Assembly (NCBI GenBank): GCA_965140555.1
Contig: OZ223259.1
Location: 62,001-126,000, forward strand
Direction of reading: 5' to 3'
DNA length: 64,000 bases
Source: UBA1351 sp965140555
GTDB taxonomy: Bacteria > Bacillota > Clostridia > Lachnospirales > Vallitaleaceae
Within the stretch, counting starts at the first letter, position 1. Each line of letters starts with the position of its first letter. The notes beneath the pieces were generated by a model, which worked only from the letters and a program-made list of their open reading frames with translations, was not told the DNA's origin and ran no database searches. A program made the position numbers and the translations under genes. Below, piece by piece: positions 27,513 to 36,569 of the stretch.

Positions 27513-28445
27513 TTAGTCATCAAACAAACCGGTAGATAAGTAACGTTCTCCTGTATCACATACTATAACAACAATATTCTTTCCTTCAAATTCTTTACGC
27601 TTAGCCAATTGAAGTCCAGCATAAACATTAGCTCCTGAAGAAATTCCTGCAAGGATACCTTCGTATCTAGCTAATTCCTTTGCCGTCTTTGCAGCATCCT
27701 CATTACTCACTTGTATAACTTCATCATACACTTTCGTATCCAACACTTTAGGGATAAAACCTGCCCCAATCCCTTGTATTTTGTGCGGTCCCGGCGAATC
27801 ACCAGATAACACCGCTGATGCTTTAGGTTCTACTGCCACAATGTGCACTCCAGGAATACGTTCTTTGAGCAAAGCACCTACTCCGGTAATAGTTCCACCG
27901 GTTCCAACTCCTGCAACAAAAGCATCGACCAAACCATCTGTATCTTCCATAATCTCTACCGCCGTCGTTTTCCGATGAATCTCCGGATTGGCAGGATTAT
28001 CAAATTGACTTGGAATAAAGGATTTATCATATTCAGCTGCTAATTCATTCGCTCGTTCAATAGCACCCTTCATTCCTTTAGAACCTTCTGTCAGTTCTAA
28101 TGTTGCACCAAAGCTAGCCAACAGACGCCGACGCTCTAAGCTCATCGAATCAGGCATCGTCAGAATAACTTTGTATCCTTTTGATGCAGCAATACTTGCC
28201 AAACCAATTCCTGTATTACCACTTGTCGGTTCAATAATGACTGTATCTGCGTCCAAAAGTCCTTCTTCTTCCGCTTTACGTATCATATTATAGGCAATCC
28301 GATCTTTAACACTAGCACCCGGATTAAAAAATTCAAGTTTCCCGATAACGCGACCTTTGACTCCATGCATTTCCGCAAGTCGATCTAAAGCGAGTAAAGG
28401 TGTTCCACCTATGAGTTCCGTCATATGATTCTTAATATTTGACAT
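27513..28445 (-). CDS. cysK: Cysteine synthase A (O-acetylserine sulfhydrylase)
   Basis: A 310-residue fold-type II PLP enzyme, family length. The PLP Lys lies in NPGASVKDRIAYNMI, the substrate loop is TSGNTGIGLA, and a Gly-rich phosphate loop reads GVGTGGTITGVG. It makes cysteine from O-acetylserine and sulfide. A strong AAAGGAG site precedes the ATG. It follows metY by 22 bases, consistent with cotranscription. Confidence 0.96.
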   Translation of the reverse strand: MSNIKNHMTELIGGTPLLALDRLAEMHGVKGRVIGKLEFFNPGASVKDRIAYNMIRKAEEEGLLDADTVIIEPTSGNTGIGLASIAASKGYKVILTMPDSMSLERRRLLASFGATLELTEGSKGMKGAIERANELAAEYDKSFIPSQFDNPANPEIHRKTTAVEIMEDTDGLVDAFVAGVGTGGTITGVGALLKERIPGVHIVAVEPKASAVLSGDSPGPHKIQGIGAGFIPKVLDTKVYDEVIQVSNEDAAKTAKELARYEGILAGISSGANVYAGLQLAKRKEFEGKNIVVIVCDTGERYLSTGLFDD

Positions 28446-28467
28446 ATAGTCACTCCTTTGTAGACAG

Positions 28468-29751
28468 CTATATTTGATCCAATCCGTGATTCAAATCATC
28501 AATAAGGTCATCCACATCCTCAATTCCAATAGATAAGCGTATGAGTTCGTCTGTAACACCAGCTTCTTTTTTCGCTTCATCCGATAATTGTTGATGTGTC
28601 GTTGAACCTGGATGTATTACTAACGATTTTGCATCAGCGACATTGGCAAGTAAACTAAAAATTTCCAGACCACTAATAAAACGCTTTGCTTCTTCACGTC
28701 CGCCTTTCAAACCAAAAGTAAAAATACCACCCGCACCTTTTGGTAAATATTTTTGTGCCAAATCATAGTACTTATTACTTGGAAGATTAGGATAATCAAC
28801 CCATCCTACCTTTGGATGTTTTTCTAAAAACTCTGCTATTTTTTGAGCATTATCCGAATGTCTTTGAACACGCAAGGATAATGTTTCCAATCCTTGTAAA
28901 AACAAAAAGGCGTTAAACGGAGACAAAGCTGCACCTGTATCTCGTAACAATGTAACTCGAAGTTTGGTAATATATGCTGCAGCACCGATGTCTCGTGTAT
29001 ATACAACACCATGGTAACTTTCATCCGGATCAGTAAAACGTGGGAATTTTCCACTCTTTGACCAATCAAATTTACCTGAATCAACAACGACACCACCGAT
29101 CGATGTCCCATGTCCACCTATATATTTTGTCGCTGAATGCACTACAATATCCGCTCCGAATTCTATAGGACGAATAAGATACGGTGTTCCAAATGTATTG
29201 TCTACAATAAGAGGAATATCATGAGCATGAGCAATGGCTGCAACAGCTTCTATATCAATCAAATTCGCCTTTGGATTACCAATCGATTCAATGTATAACG
29301 CTTTTGTTTTATCCGTTACCGCTTTTTCAAATGCACTCGGATCATCCGGGTCCACAAAAATGGTATGAATACCAAACTGAGGCAATGTATTTGCTAACAA
29401 ATTGTATGTACCGCCATAAAGTGTATTAGCCGCAACGATTTCATCTCCCATCGAAGCAATGTTTACGATAGAATAAGTAATTGCCGCTGATCCGGATGCA
29501 ACGCCCAATGCCCCGACACCGCCCTCTAATGCAGCCATTCTTTCTTCGAAAACACCGGTTGTGGGATTCATTATCCTTGTATAGATATTTCCCGGTTCTT
29601 TTAATGCAAAGAGATTTTCCGCATGGTCAAAGTCATTGAACTGATACGATGTAGTCTGATAAATAGGAACTGCTCGTGATCCGGTTGTAGGATCCGGAAC
29701 TTGCCCCGCATGTAATTGTAACGTATCGAACTTAAATTTTTTGTTGTCCAT
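28468..29751 (-). CDS. metY: O-acetylhomoserine sulfhydrylase
   Basis: A 427-residue Cys/Met-metabolism PLP enzyme. It opens FDTLQLHAGQVPDPTTGSRA; the PLP Lys is in DIVVHSATKYIGGHG. This length and the AGQ opening fit MetY rather than the ~380-residue gamma-synthases. It makes homocysteine from O-acetylhomoserine and sulfide. I chose the ATG at 29751: AAGGAG lies nine bases upstream; the in-frame GTG three codons before overlaps that site. Confidence 0.94.
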   Translation of the reverse strand: MDNKKFKFDTLQLHAGQVPDPTTGSRAVPIYQTTSYQFNDFDHAENLFALKEPGNIYTRIMNPTTGVFEERMAALEGGVGALGVASGSAAITYSIVNIASMGDEIVAANTLYGGTYNLLANTLPQFGIHTIFVDPDDPSAFEKAVTDKTKALYIESIGNPKANLIDIEAVAAIAHAHDIPLIVDNTFGTPYLIRPIEFGADIVVHSATKYIGGHGTSIGGVVVDSGKFDWSKSGKFPRFTDPDESYHGVVYTRDIGAAAYITKLRVTLLRDTGAALSPFNAFLFLQGLETLSLRVQRHSDNAQKIAEFLEKHPKVGWVDYPNLPSNKYYDLAQKYLPKGAGGIFTFGLKGGREEAKRFISGLEIFSLLANVADAKSLVIHPGSTTHQQLSDEAKKEAGVTDELIRLSIGIEDVDDLIDDLNHGLDQI

Positions 29752-29822
29752 ATAATACACTCCTTCTTTGTCATTGTAATGCTGTTAATTATAAATATAT
29801 TCTTTCATAATGGGACTATTCC

Positions 29823-30263
29823 CTAATAGTATGACTGAATCTGACCTGGTGTATCCTCATCATTGACTTCCAATAAATCAGCTAAGGTCAATGATATTAA
29901 TTTCTTTTCAACAGACTTGTTTAGTTTGTCCCAAATTCCCTTTGCAACACACGTTTCTTTTCTATCACACATCGCCCCCTTATCAAGACATGGAACAACA
30001 CAAATATCACCTTCTACAGCCGTCACTACAGAATATACCGTTATATCTTCTGGGTTTTTGGCGAGCTTGTATCCTCCATTTGCGCCCCGTGTACCATGAA
30101 CAACATGATGCCTCGACAGAAGCATAAAAAGCTGCCGGAGGTATAACTCGGATAGATCTAATTTTTCCGAAACAGCTTTTAACGGATATGGGGCCATTTC
30201 TTTCTGATTCGCTAAGACAATGAGTGCTGCTATTGCATAATTGCCTTTCGAAGTCAAATGCAT
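29823..30263 (-). CDS. Rrf2-family transcriptional regulator (CymR/IscR-like)
   Basis: A 146-residue winged-helix repressor, opening MHLTSKGNYAIAALIVLANQ, with the recognition helix LDLSELYLRQLFMLLSR and wing GTRGANGGYKL. The C-terminal half has four Cys in GDICVVPCLDKGAMCDR and ETC, the area where IscR binds an iron-sulfur cluster; CymR of Bacillus lacks this. With metY and cysK just downstream it probably controls sulfur assimilation. Whether it responds through OAS/CysK or through a cluster is open. Confidence 0.85.
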   Translation of the reverse strand: MHLTSKGNYAIAALIVLANQKEMAPYPLKAVSEKLDLSELYLRQLFMLLSRHHVVHGTRGANGGYKLAKNPEDITVYSVVTAVEGDICVVPCLDKGAMCDRKETCVAKGIWDKLNKSVEKKLISLTLADLLEVNDEDTPGQIQSYY

Positions 30264-30308
30264 ATCATCACCTACTTTACAACTTTAGTGTTAAAAAGAA
30301 TTATTAAA

Positions 30309-30337
30309 ATCATATCAACTTTATAACAAATTGTCAA
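30309..30337 (-). promoter_or_regulatory. Strong sigma-A promoter of the rrf2-metY-cysK group
   Basis: Minus strand TTGACA, 17-base spacer, TATGAT, about 46 bases before the rrf2 ATG. One mismatch to consensus in the -10. Confidence 0.82.
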
Positions 30338-30374
30338 CTTAAAGTAATTTTTTGTACTTTGTTTCATTTTATAT

Positions 30375-30417
30375 AAAAACAGAGAGAAACAGGGTTACCC
30401 GTCTCTCTCTGTTTTTC
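30375..30417 (-). terminator. Terminator after nrdR
   Basis: Arms AAAAACAGAGAGA and TCTCTCTGTTTTT flank a loop; on the minus strand it runs from the nrdR stop into a T run. Being nearly symmetrical it could work in both directions. Confidence 0.8.
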
Positions 30418-30883
30418 ATTGTTGTTCTTTTTCTTCTTTTAAAATTTTTTTTAATTCATCCATAAAAGTATTAATATCTTTAAACTCTCTATATATAGAT
30501 GCAAAACGAACATAGGCAACTTCATCAATACCTTTTAAATGTTCCATTACTAATTCTCCGATATATGAACTATCAACTTCCTTCTTCAGCGTGTTATAGA
30601 GTGCATTCTCAATAGAATCAATTACACCGTCTATATCATTCATTGATACAGGACGTTTGTGACATGAGCGTATCACACCACTTAACACTTTATCTCGTGA
30701 ATAAGGTTCTCTCGAGTTATCCTTTTTTATAACAATCAGCGGAACACTCTCAATGGTTTCATATGTCGTAAATCGTCGTTGACACGATTCACATTGACGT
30801 CGTCGGCGTATAGCATTTTGCTCCTCCGAGGGTCGGGAATCAACTACTTTTATGACCTCACTGCTACAATAAGGACATTTCAT
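30416..30883 (-). CDS. nrdR: Transcriptional repressor NrdR
   Basis: A 155-residue protein with an N-terminal zinc ribbon (MKCPYCSSEVIKVVDSRP, then CESCQRRFTTYE) and an ATP-cone domain (about 49-139). NrdR senses ATP/dATP and represses ribonucleotide reductase genes. It starts nine bases after the ftsZ stop with an AGGAGG site. Full family length. Confidence 0.96.
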   Translation of the reverse strand: MKCPYCSSEVIKVVDSRPSEEQNAIRRRRQCESCQRRFTTYETIESVPLIVIKKDNSREPYSRDKVLSGVIRSCHKRPVSMNDIDGVIDSIENALYNTLKKEVDSSYIGELVMEHLKGIDEVAYVRFASIYREFKDINTFMDELKKILKEEKEQQ

Positions 30884-30892
30884 AATAACCTC

Positions 30893-32071
30893 CTAGAGTT
30901 TCTTTCGTTTTTGAAGGAACTCCGGAATTTCTATCCGATCATAAGAACCGGTCGCTTTGGGTTTTGTTGCCGGATTTTCAGCAACTTCCTCATCGACTTT
31001 TTCTTCTGTGGATTCCGGTACACTTTCATTCTTCTTCGTTTCTTCAACCGCCGGCTTATTATTTTCAGTCATTGGTTCTTCCTTAACAGGTTCTGGAACA
31101 ACTTGATCCAAGTCTACTTCTTCGAATCCGGTCGCAATTACAGTAACAATAATTTCATCTTCTAGAGAATCATCAATACTTTGTCCATAGATAACATTAG
31201 CATTGTTACCGGCAGCTTCCTGAATTAACTGAATAGCATCATTAGCATCAAACATGGACATATTGGAGTCACCACTGATATTGATAAGCATATGACGCGC
31301 TCCATCAATAGTTGTTTCAAGCAATGGACTAGATATGGCAAGTCGTGCTGCTTCTTCTGCCTTACTATCTCCTGTTGCACGTCCGACACCAATATGAGCA
31401 ACACCTTTATCGCTCATTACAGTTGCTACATCAGCAAAGTCAAGATTGATGATACCCGGCGTATAAATTAAATCAGAGATACCCTGTACACCTTGTTGTA
31501 AAATTTCATCCGCTTTCCTAAATGCATCGCGCATTGTCGTACGGCGGTCAATAACACTCAATAGTTTTTGGTTTGGAATGACAATCAATGTATCCACAAA
31601 ACGTTTTAATTCATCAATACCATTCACAGCATTCGTCATCCGCGCACGTCCTTCAAAATCAAAGGGTTTCGTTACAACTCCTACCGTCAAAATATTCATC
31701 TCTCTCGCTATTGAAGCTATAACCGGTGCTGCACCCGTTCCTGTTCCACCACCCATACCGGCAGTGATAAAAACCATATCCGAACCTTTTACCATTTCGG
31801 CTAATTCATCTTTACTCTCTTCTGCAGCTTTCAGACCAATTTCTGGCTTAGCACCGGCACCTAATCCACGTGTGAGTTTTTCTCCTATTTGAATTTTAAC
31901 AGGAGCTTTGGAATAATTGAGGGCTTGAGCATCTGTATTGACTGCTACAAAGTCAACGCCTTCTAAACTTCCTTCAATCATGCGATTGACAGCGTTGTTA
32001 CCGCCACCACCAACACCGATGACTATAATTTTTGCAGAAGTATTTGTTTCATTCATTTTAATCTCCAACAA
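30893..32071 (-). CDS. ftsZ: Cell division protein FtsZ
   Basis: A 392-residue bacterial tubulin. GTP-binding signature GGGTGTGAAPVIA (about 107-119), N-terminal IGVGGGGNNAVNRMI, and C-terminal peptide IEIPEFLQKRKKL that binds FtsA/SepF-type anchors. A charged, Glu/Pro-rich linker separates the two. It polymerises into the Z-ring. The TTG start is backed by GAGGAGG and by the conserved MLEIKMNE N-terminus. Its own promoter is at 32132-32160. Confidence 0.97.
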   Translation of the reverse strand: MLEIKMNETNTSAKIIVIGVGGGGNNAVNRMIEGSLEGVDFVAVNTDAQALNYSKAPVKIQIGEKLTRGLGAGAKPEIGLKAAEESKDELAEMVKGSDMVFITAGMGGGTGTGAAPVIASIAREMNILTVGVVTKPFDFEGRARMTNAVNGIDELKRFVDTLIVIPNQKLLSVIDRRTTMRDAFRKADEILQQGVQGISDLIYTPGIINLDFADVATVMSDKGVAHIGVGRATGDSKAEEAARLAISSPLLETTIDGARHMLINISGDSNMSMFDANDAIQLIQEAAGNNANVIYGQSIDDSLEDEIIVTVIATGFEEVDLDQVVPEPVKEEPMTENNKPAVEETKKNESVPESTEEKVDEEVAENPATKPKATGSYDRIEIPEFLQKRKKL

Positions 32072-32131
32072 TTTATATCCTCCTCACGTTTAATATACGT
32101 GTTTGTTTTTTTTTAGTATTCCCTAGTATTT

Positions 32132-32160
32132 AGTATAAGGATTAATAGGTTAATTTGCAA
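32132..32160 (-). promoter_or_regulatory. Sigma-A promoter of ftsZ-nrdR
   Basis: Minus strand TTGCAA, 17-base spacer, TATACT in the 151-base gap between divIB and ftsZ. This allows ftsZ to be expressed apart from the rest of the cluster. Confidence 0.72.
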
Positions 32161-32222
32161 GCAATAAATATACAATACATGCTATTTTTTTGAATTTTCA
32201 TCCAATATCTAGTATCGTCCTA

Positions 32223-32939
32223 TCATTGCTCGTCTTTGGCCCGAAAAACAATAGGTGCGTCGACATCTTCAAGGTACAAAACCCCTTCTTGCGCGACATC
32301 CATTGTTGAAAAAATTTCTTTCATTATTTGAAATTTTTCTTCTATTTTTATTGTGCTACCCAAACGTACTTCAACAGATTGATGTTGCAAAATAATTTGA
32401 TTGCTTTTACCATAAACAAAACGAATTTCATCAATAGGCACTTCAAATGTTTTGCTATTTCGATAAACCATATTAATGGCTGAAAGCAATTGATTATCCA
32501 CCTCCAAGGGTGAATCAATACTAAAGCGTTCTATATCAATGCCATTGATTTGGGGTTTATCTCCATCTGGTTCATTGGTATAATCCACAATATATCCACT
32601 GCCGTCAAGACATAGATATTTGCCCATATACGATACATATCCAATGATTTCTTTTTCATAAACCTTGATTTTTACCGTTGTAAAATCAACATACTCGATA
32701 TCCATTCTAGAAACATAGGAGATATCTTTTATCTCATCTTTTCGGTGTGTCAACACATATAGAACGCTTGATGACTCATCAAAACCGACCATATGCAATA
32801 TTTCTTCTCGCGTATTATGAACATTTCCTGTAATCGTTATACTTTTTAATGACATCTGGCTCATAATATACAAAACAGTTGCCAAAAAAGCAAGGACTAC
32901 AGCAAGAACAATCATCGTTACTAGACTTTTCCTTTTCAT
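32223..32939 (-). CDS. divIB: Cell division protein DivIB/FtsQ
   Basis: A 238-residue bitopic protein with one N-terminal membrane helix (about 7-28) and a POTRA domain (LKSITITGNVHNTREEILHM), then a beta domain. DivIB/FtsQ forms a complex with FtsL and DivIC at the septum. Its start overlaps the ftsW stop by four bases. Confidence 0.88.
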   Translation of the reverse strand: MKRKSLVTMIVLAVVLAFLATVLYIMSQMSLKSITITGNVHNTREEILHMVGFDESSSVLYVLTHRKDEIKDISYVSRMDIEYVDFTTVKIKVYEKEIIGYVSYMGKYLCLDGSGYIVDYTNEPDGDKPQINGIDIERFSIDSPLEVDNQLLSAINMVYRNSKTFEVPIDEIRFVYGKSNQIILQHQSVEVRLGSTIKIEEKFQIMKEIFSTMDVAQEGVLYLEDVDAPIVFRAKDEQ

Positions 32940-34090
32940 TCCTCCCCCCCTGTTATTTCTTCAATATGGTTATTTCTAGCCACATTCAAAACAAGTCCGA
33001 TTTCTGCTAAAAACATAATAAGAGAAGAACCTCCGTAACTGATAAAAGGAAGCGGCATACCTGTCGTCGGAATCAAACTTGTGGCCACACCAATATTAAT
33101 AAAGGCCTGAAAACCAATATGAACCATAACACCAACGGCAATCAGAAAATGTTCCATAGAAACTGCTGTGAGGGCTATCTGCATAATACGATAGATAAGC
33201 ACAACATACAAGCCCACAATTGCTATACCTCCAAGAAGTCCTAGTTCTTCACAAATAATAGCAAATATAATATCATTGTGGGCCTCGGAAATATATCCCA
33301 TTTTCTGAATACTTTGCCCTAGGCCAATTCCGGTTAATCCACCGGACCCGATAGCATATAGCGCTTGAATAATTTGACGTCCGGAGCCGTCCGGATCAGC
33401 CCATGGGCCTTCAAGAAACGTCTTCAACCTACCCATACGGTACGTGTACAATCCCAAGAAAATTGCGCTTAAGGCTCCTCCGAAAACAACTCCAAATAAA
33501 ACAATCTGTATCGAATCTTTGTAAGCAACAAAAATCATAGCCGCACATATCCCCATAACAACAATAGCCGCACTCATATCTTCCTTCCCAATGAGAACAA
33601 GCGGTACTAATAAGATAAGCATAAGAACACCGATAACATTTCTCTTACTTAAATGCATCTTGTATTTGGTCAAAAAGAGTCCTACAACTAAAATCATTGT
33701 AAATTTTGCAATTTCTGAAGGCTGAAGATTAAATCCCATGATCGGTATCCAACGTTTTGCCCCTTTAACATCGTCTGCTATAAATAGAACACTAATCAGC
33801 AGAACAATGGTAACAAGATACCCTAACGGTACAAACTTATTAATCACTGTCAAACGAACTTTTGAAATGCTATACATGGCCAAAAATCCGATAATGGCAA
33901 ATATACCTTGTTTTATATACGGTGGAATACCTACGGCAGATGTTGTAGAGTAAAAGCTAGATGAGTATACCATGACAATACCAAAAACAACCATAAACAA
34001 AACCACAAATATAATCATGTATTCTGTGGGTGTTTTCATAAATAATCGGTTATATGGTTTTGCTTTCTTTTTACGTCTTTTTTCTTCCAT
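32936..34090 (-). CDS. ftsW: Peptidoglycan glycosyltransferase FtsW
   Basis: A 384-residue SEDS protein with about ten membrane segments. Motifs include FNLQPSEIAKFTMILVVGLF and the C-terminal GMPLPFISYGGSSLI. FtsW polymerises lipid II at the septum together with a class B PBP. I place the start at 34090 after GGAGAAATTC; the ATG six codons earlier has no ribosome site. It follows mraY; the usual murD and murG neighbours are missing. Confidence 0.95.
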   Translation of the reverse strand: MEEKRRKKKAKPYNRLFMKTPTEYMIIFVVLFMVVFGIVMVYSSSFYSTTSAVGIPPYIKQGIFAIIGFLAMYSISKVRLTVINKFVPLGYLVTIVLLISVLFIADDVKGAKRWIPIMGFNLQPSEIAKFTMILVVGLFLTKYKMHLSKRNVIGVLMLILLVPLVLIGKEDMSAAIVVMGICAAMIFVAYKDSIQIVLFGVVFGGALSAIFLGLYTYRMGRLKTFLEGPWADPDGSGRQIIQALYAIGSGGLTGIGLGQSIQKMGYISEAHNDIIFAIICEELGLLGGIAIVGLYVVLIYRIMQIALTAVSMEHFLIAVGVMVHIGFQAFINIGVATSLIPTTGMPLPFISYGGSSLIMFLAEIGLVLNVARNNHIEEITGGEE

Positions 34091-34118
34091 TGAATTTCTC
34101 CGGTTCATAACACAATAT

Positions 34119-35072
34119 CTATAGGGCCATTAATGCGATAAGACTCATAATAATTGTCGTGATGGTAAAAAAGGCAACAATTTGTGTTTCAGAAAGTCCT
34201 TTTAACTCATAATGATGATGTAAAGGTGCCATTTTAAACAAACGCTTCTTTGTTCTTTTATAATAGACTACTTGAAGAATAACTGAAAGAGATTCCACCA
34301 AATAGATGATACCAAAAATCAGAATATATAGGGGTAGCTTCATGACAACAGCCATTGCAGCTACAAATCCACCGAGACCGAGGGAACCCAAATCCCCCAT
34401 AAATACTTTTGCAGGATAAACATTCACTATCAAAAATGCTAATAAAGCACCGATAACAATAGCCGGGAAGAAAACATACGGCACTTGCATAATAATAGCT
34501 GCTAACATCAAGCAAGCACTCACTGCAATTGTTACACTCGTCGATAATCCATCCAATCCATCTGTTAAATTCACACCATTAACAGTTCCTAAGAGCACAA
34601 TAACCATCAACGGATAATAGAACAAACCTAAATCCCATTGATAACCATAGGTAAAAGGAATAATAATGGATGTGTCTACTACATGCGCCATCTGAAGGTA
34701 AGTCAAAAAACAAACGCTAATGACTAACTGTCCACCTAGCTTCTGCCATGGTTTCAAGCCCTCTGATTGCTTTTTCTTTATTTTCAAAAAATCATCTAAA
34801 AATCCTATAATTGAAAATCCCAACATAACAAGAAAAATAGGAATCATAGAGGGTTCACGACGGTAAAAGATCAAAACAGCTAACATGATTCCAATTATGA
34901 ATATGAAGCCACCCATTGTGGGGGTCCCTTGTTTTGCTAAATGCGCTTTGGGACCGTCGTCACGGACTTGTTGCCCGAACTTCAAACGAACAAGCGCCGG
35001 CAGCATTCTAGGTGCGATTACAGAAGTAATCAAAAAAGTTATTATTAGAGGCATCATCCAACTAGTTGTCAT
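34119..35072 (-). CDS. mraY: Phospho-N-acetylmuramoyl-pentapeptide-transferase MraY
   Basis: A 317-residue polytopic enzyme. Signatures QGTPTMGGFIFIIG, NGVNLTDGLDGL and APLHHHYELKGLSETQIVAF are complete. MraY transfers phospho-MurNAc-pentapeptide to undecaprenyl phosphate, giving lipid I. The start at 35072 follows AAGGAGG and overlaps the end of murE; upstream in-frame codons lie inside murE. Confidence 0.97.
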   Translation of the reverse strand: MTTSWMMPLIITFLITSVIAPRMLPALVRLKFGQQVRDDGPKAHLAKQGTPTMGGFIFIIGIMLAVLIFYRREPSMIPIFLVMLGFSIIGFLDDFLKIKKKQSEGLKPWQKLGGQLVISVCFLTYLQMAHVVDTSIIIPFTYGYQWDLGLFYYPLMVIVLLGTVNGVNLTDGLDGLSTSVTIAVSACLMLAAIIMQVPYVFFPAIVIGALLAFLIVNVYPAKVFMGDLGSLGLGGFVAAMAVVMKLPLYILIFGIIYLVESLSVILQVVYYKRTKKRLFKMAPLHHHYELKGLSETQIVAFFTITTIIMSLIALMAL

Positions 35073-36537
35073 GATTTTCCTCCTTAATAAACATCTCAAC
35101 AATTTCCGCATCATCAAAATGATGCTTTGTTTTACCTATGATCTGATAATCTTCATGTCCTTTTCCGGCTACAAGAACTAAATCACCTTTTGTTGCCATT
35201 CGTATTGCTTGAGAAATAGCTTCTTTTCTATCTGTGACACATCGATAATTCGCTGTCACATCAATGATTCCAGCTTCAATCTCTTCAATAATAGATTCCG
35301 GCACTTCTGTTCTAGGATTATCCGATGTAACAAACGTATAATCCGAATACTTTCCGGCAATACGTCCCATTTGGGGACGCTTTGTACGATCTCTGTCTCC
35401 GCCACAGCCAAAAACAGTAATTATATGGTTTTCTTTGATTTCTTCCATCAGTGTCAAGACATTTTCCAAACCATCCGGAGCATGGGCATAATCTACTATA
35501 ACTGTATATCCCTTAGGGCTATGAATAGCTTGAAATCTCCCCACAACTTTACTGTTCACTTTAAACACATTAATAATATCTTCCATAGAAATACCTAATG
35601 CCAAGCATGCACCCATTGCTGCTAGTCCATTATATACAGTAAAGCGCCCCGGTGTTTCCATAGACACGTCATAAGAAAGACCTTCATAGATAACAGTAAA
35701 GTGCACTCCAGTAAGCGTCGTTACAATATCTGTTGCATAAAGCACCGCGGTCTCATCCTTCGTACTAAATGTAATATACCGTTCACATTGCCCACCGGCC
35801 ATCATATAGGCACCGGCCTCATCATCAATATTAATAACACCATATCGACACATATCGAATAACTTAGCCTTAGCATCTCTGTAATTTTCCATGGTTTTAT
35901 GGTAATCCAAATGATCCAGTGTTAAATTAGTAAAGACACCTACGTCAAAGCGGCTATATGCTACACGATATAAATCCAAAGCATGGGAAGAAACTTCCAT
36001 GACCACATCATGAACATTTTCCTTAGTCATGTTATAGAAAAGGGATTTCACTTCTATTGCATCCGGCGTGGTTCGTTCCGTTTCAAAAGTCTTATCGCCT
36101 ATCTTGTTCATAATCGTACCGATAAGTCCGGTTTTTCTTCCAATGCTTTCGAGTACATTATTTATAAAAAACACTGTAGATGTTTTACCGTTTGTACCGG
36201 TGACACCAACCAAATTAAATTCTTTGGACGGTTTATTATAAAAATGGGTTGCCATTGCCGCCATACATTTTCGCGGATTCCTAACTTGAATGACGGTTAC
36301 CAACTCAGGTATATTTATCGGGCTAAGCGCTGTATCTTCCAGCACAATTGCCGTCGCCCCCTGATCAATACTTTGACCGATATATTTATGTCCATCCTGT
36401 TCAAATCCTTTGATAGCAATAAAGACATAACCTGCTTCGACTTTTCTGGAGTCATTGGCTAACCCCCGAATATTGATTGTCGTATCTCCTTGCACCACTT
36501 TATAGTCTTGTCCTTCCAACATACCTGCTAATCTCAT
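35062..36537 (-). CDS. murE: UDP-N-acetylmuramyl-tripeptide synthetase MurE
   Basis: A 491-residue Mur ligase. ATP loop GVTGTNGKTST, central DHLDYHKTMENY, and C-terminal GCGGDRDRTKRPQMG. The substrate-selective motif reads SDNPRTE, which is the meso-diaminopimelate type, so the wall stem peptide should carry mDAP at position 3. Located before mraY, as usual. Ribosome site GGAGAAGG precedes the ATG. Confidence 0.96.
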   Translation of the reverse strand: MRLAGMLEGQDYKVVQGDTTINIRGLANDSRKVEAGYVFIAIKGFEQDGHKYIGQSIDQGATAIVLEDTALSPINIPELVTVIQVRNPRKCMAAMATHFYNKPSKEFNLVGVTGTNGKTSTVFFINNVLESIGRKTGLIGTIMNKIGDKTFETERTTPDAIEVKSLFYNMTKENVHDVVMEVSSHALDLYRVAYSRFDVGVFTNLTLDHLDYHKTMENYRDAKAKLFDMCRYGVINIDDEAGAYMMAGGQCERYITFSTKDETAVLYATDIVTTLTGVHFTVIYEGLSYDVSMETPGRFTVYNGLAAMGACLALGISMEDIINVFKVNSKVVGRFQAIHSPKGYTVIVDYAHAPDGLENVLTLMEEIKENHIITVFGCGGDRDRTKRPQMGRIAGKYSDYTFVTSDNPRTEVPESIIEEIEAGIIDVTANYRCVTDRKEAISQAIRMATKGDLVLVAGKGHEDYQIIGKTKHHFDDAEIVEMFIKEENHDN

Positions 36538-36569
36538 ATCCTTCTCCTTAAACTTTATTCTAGATAACG

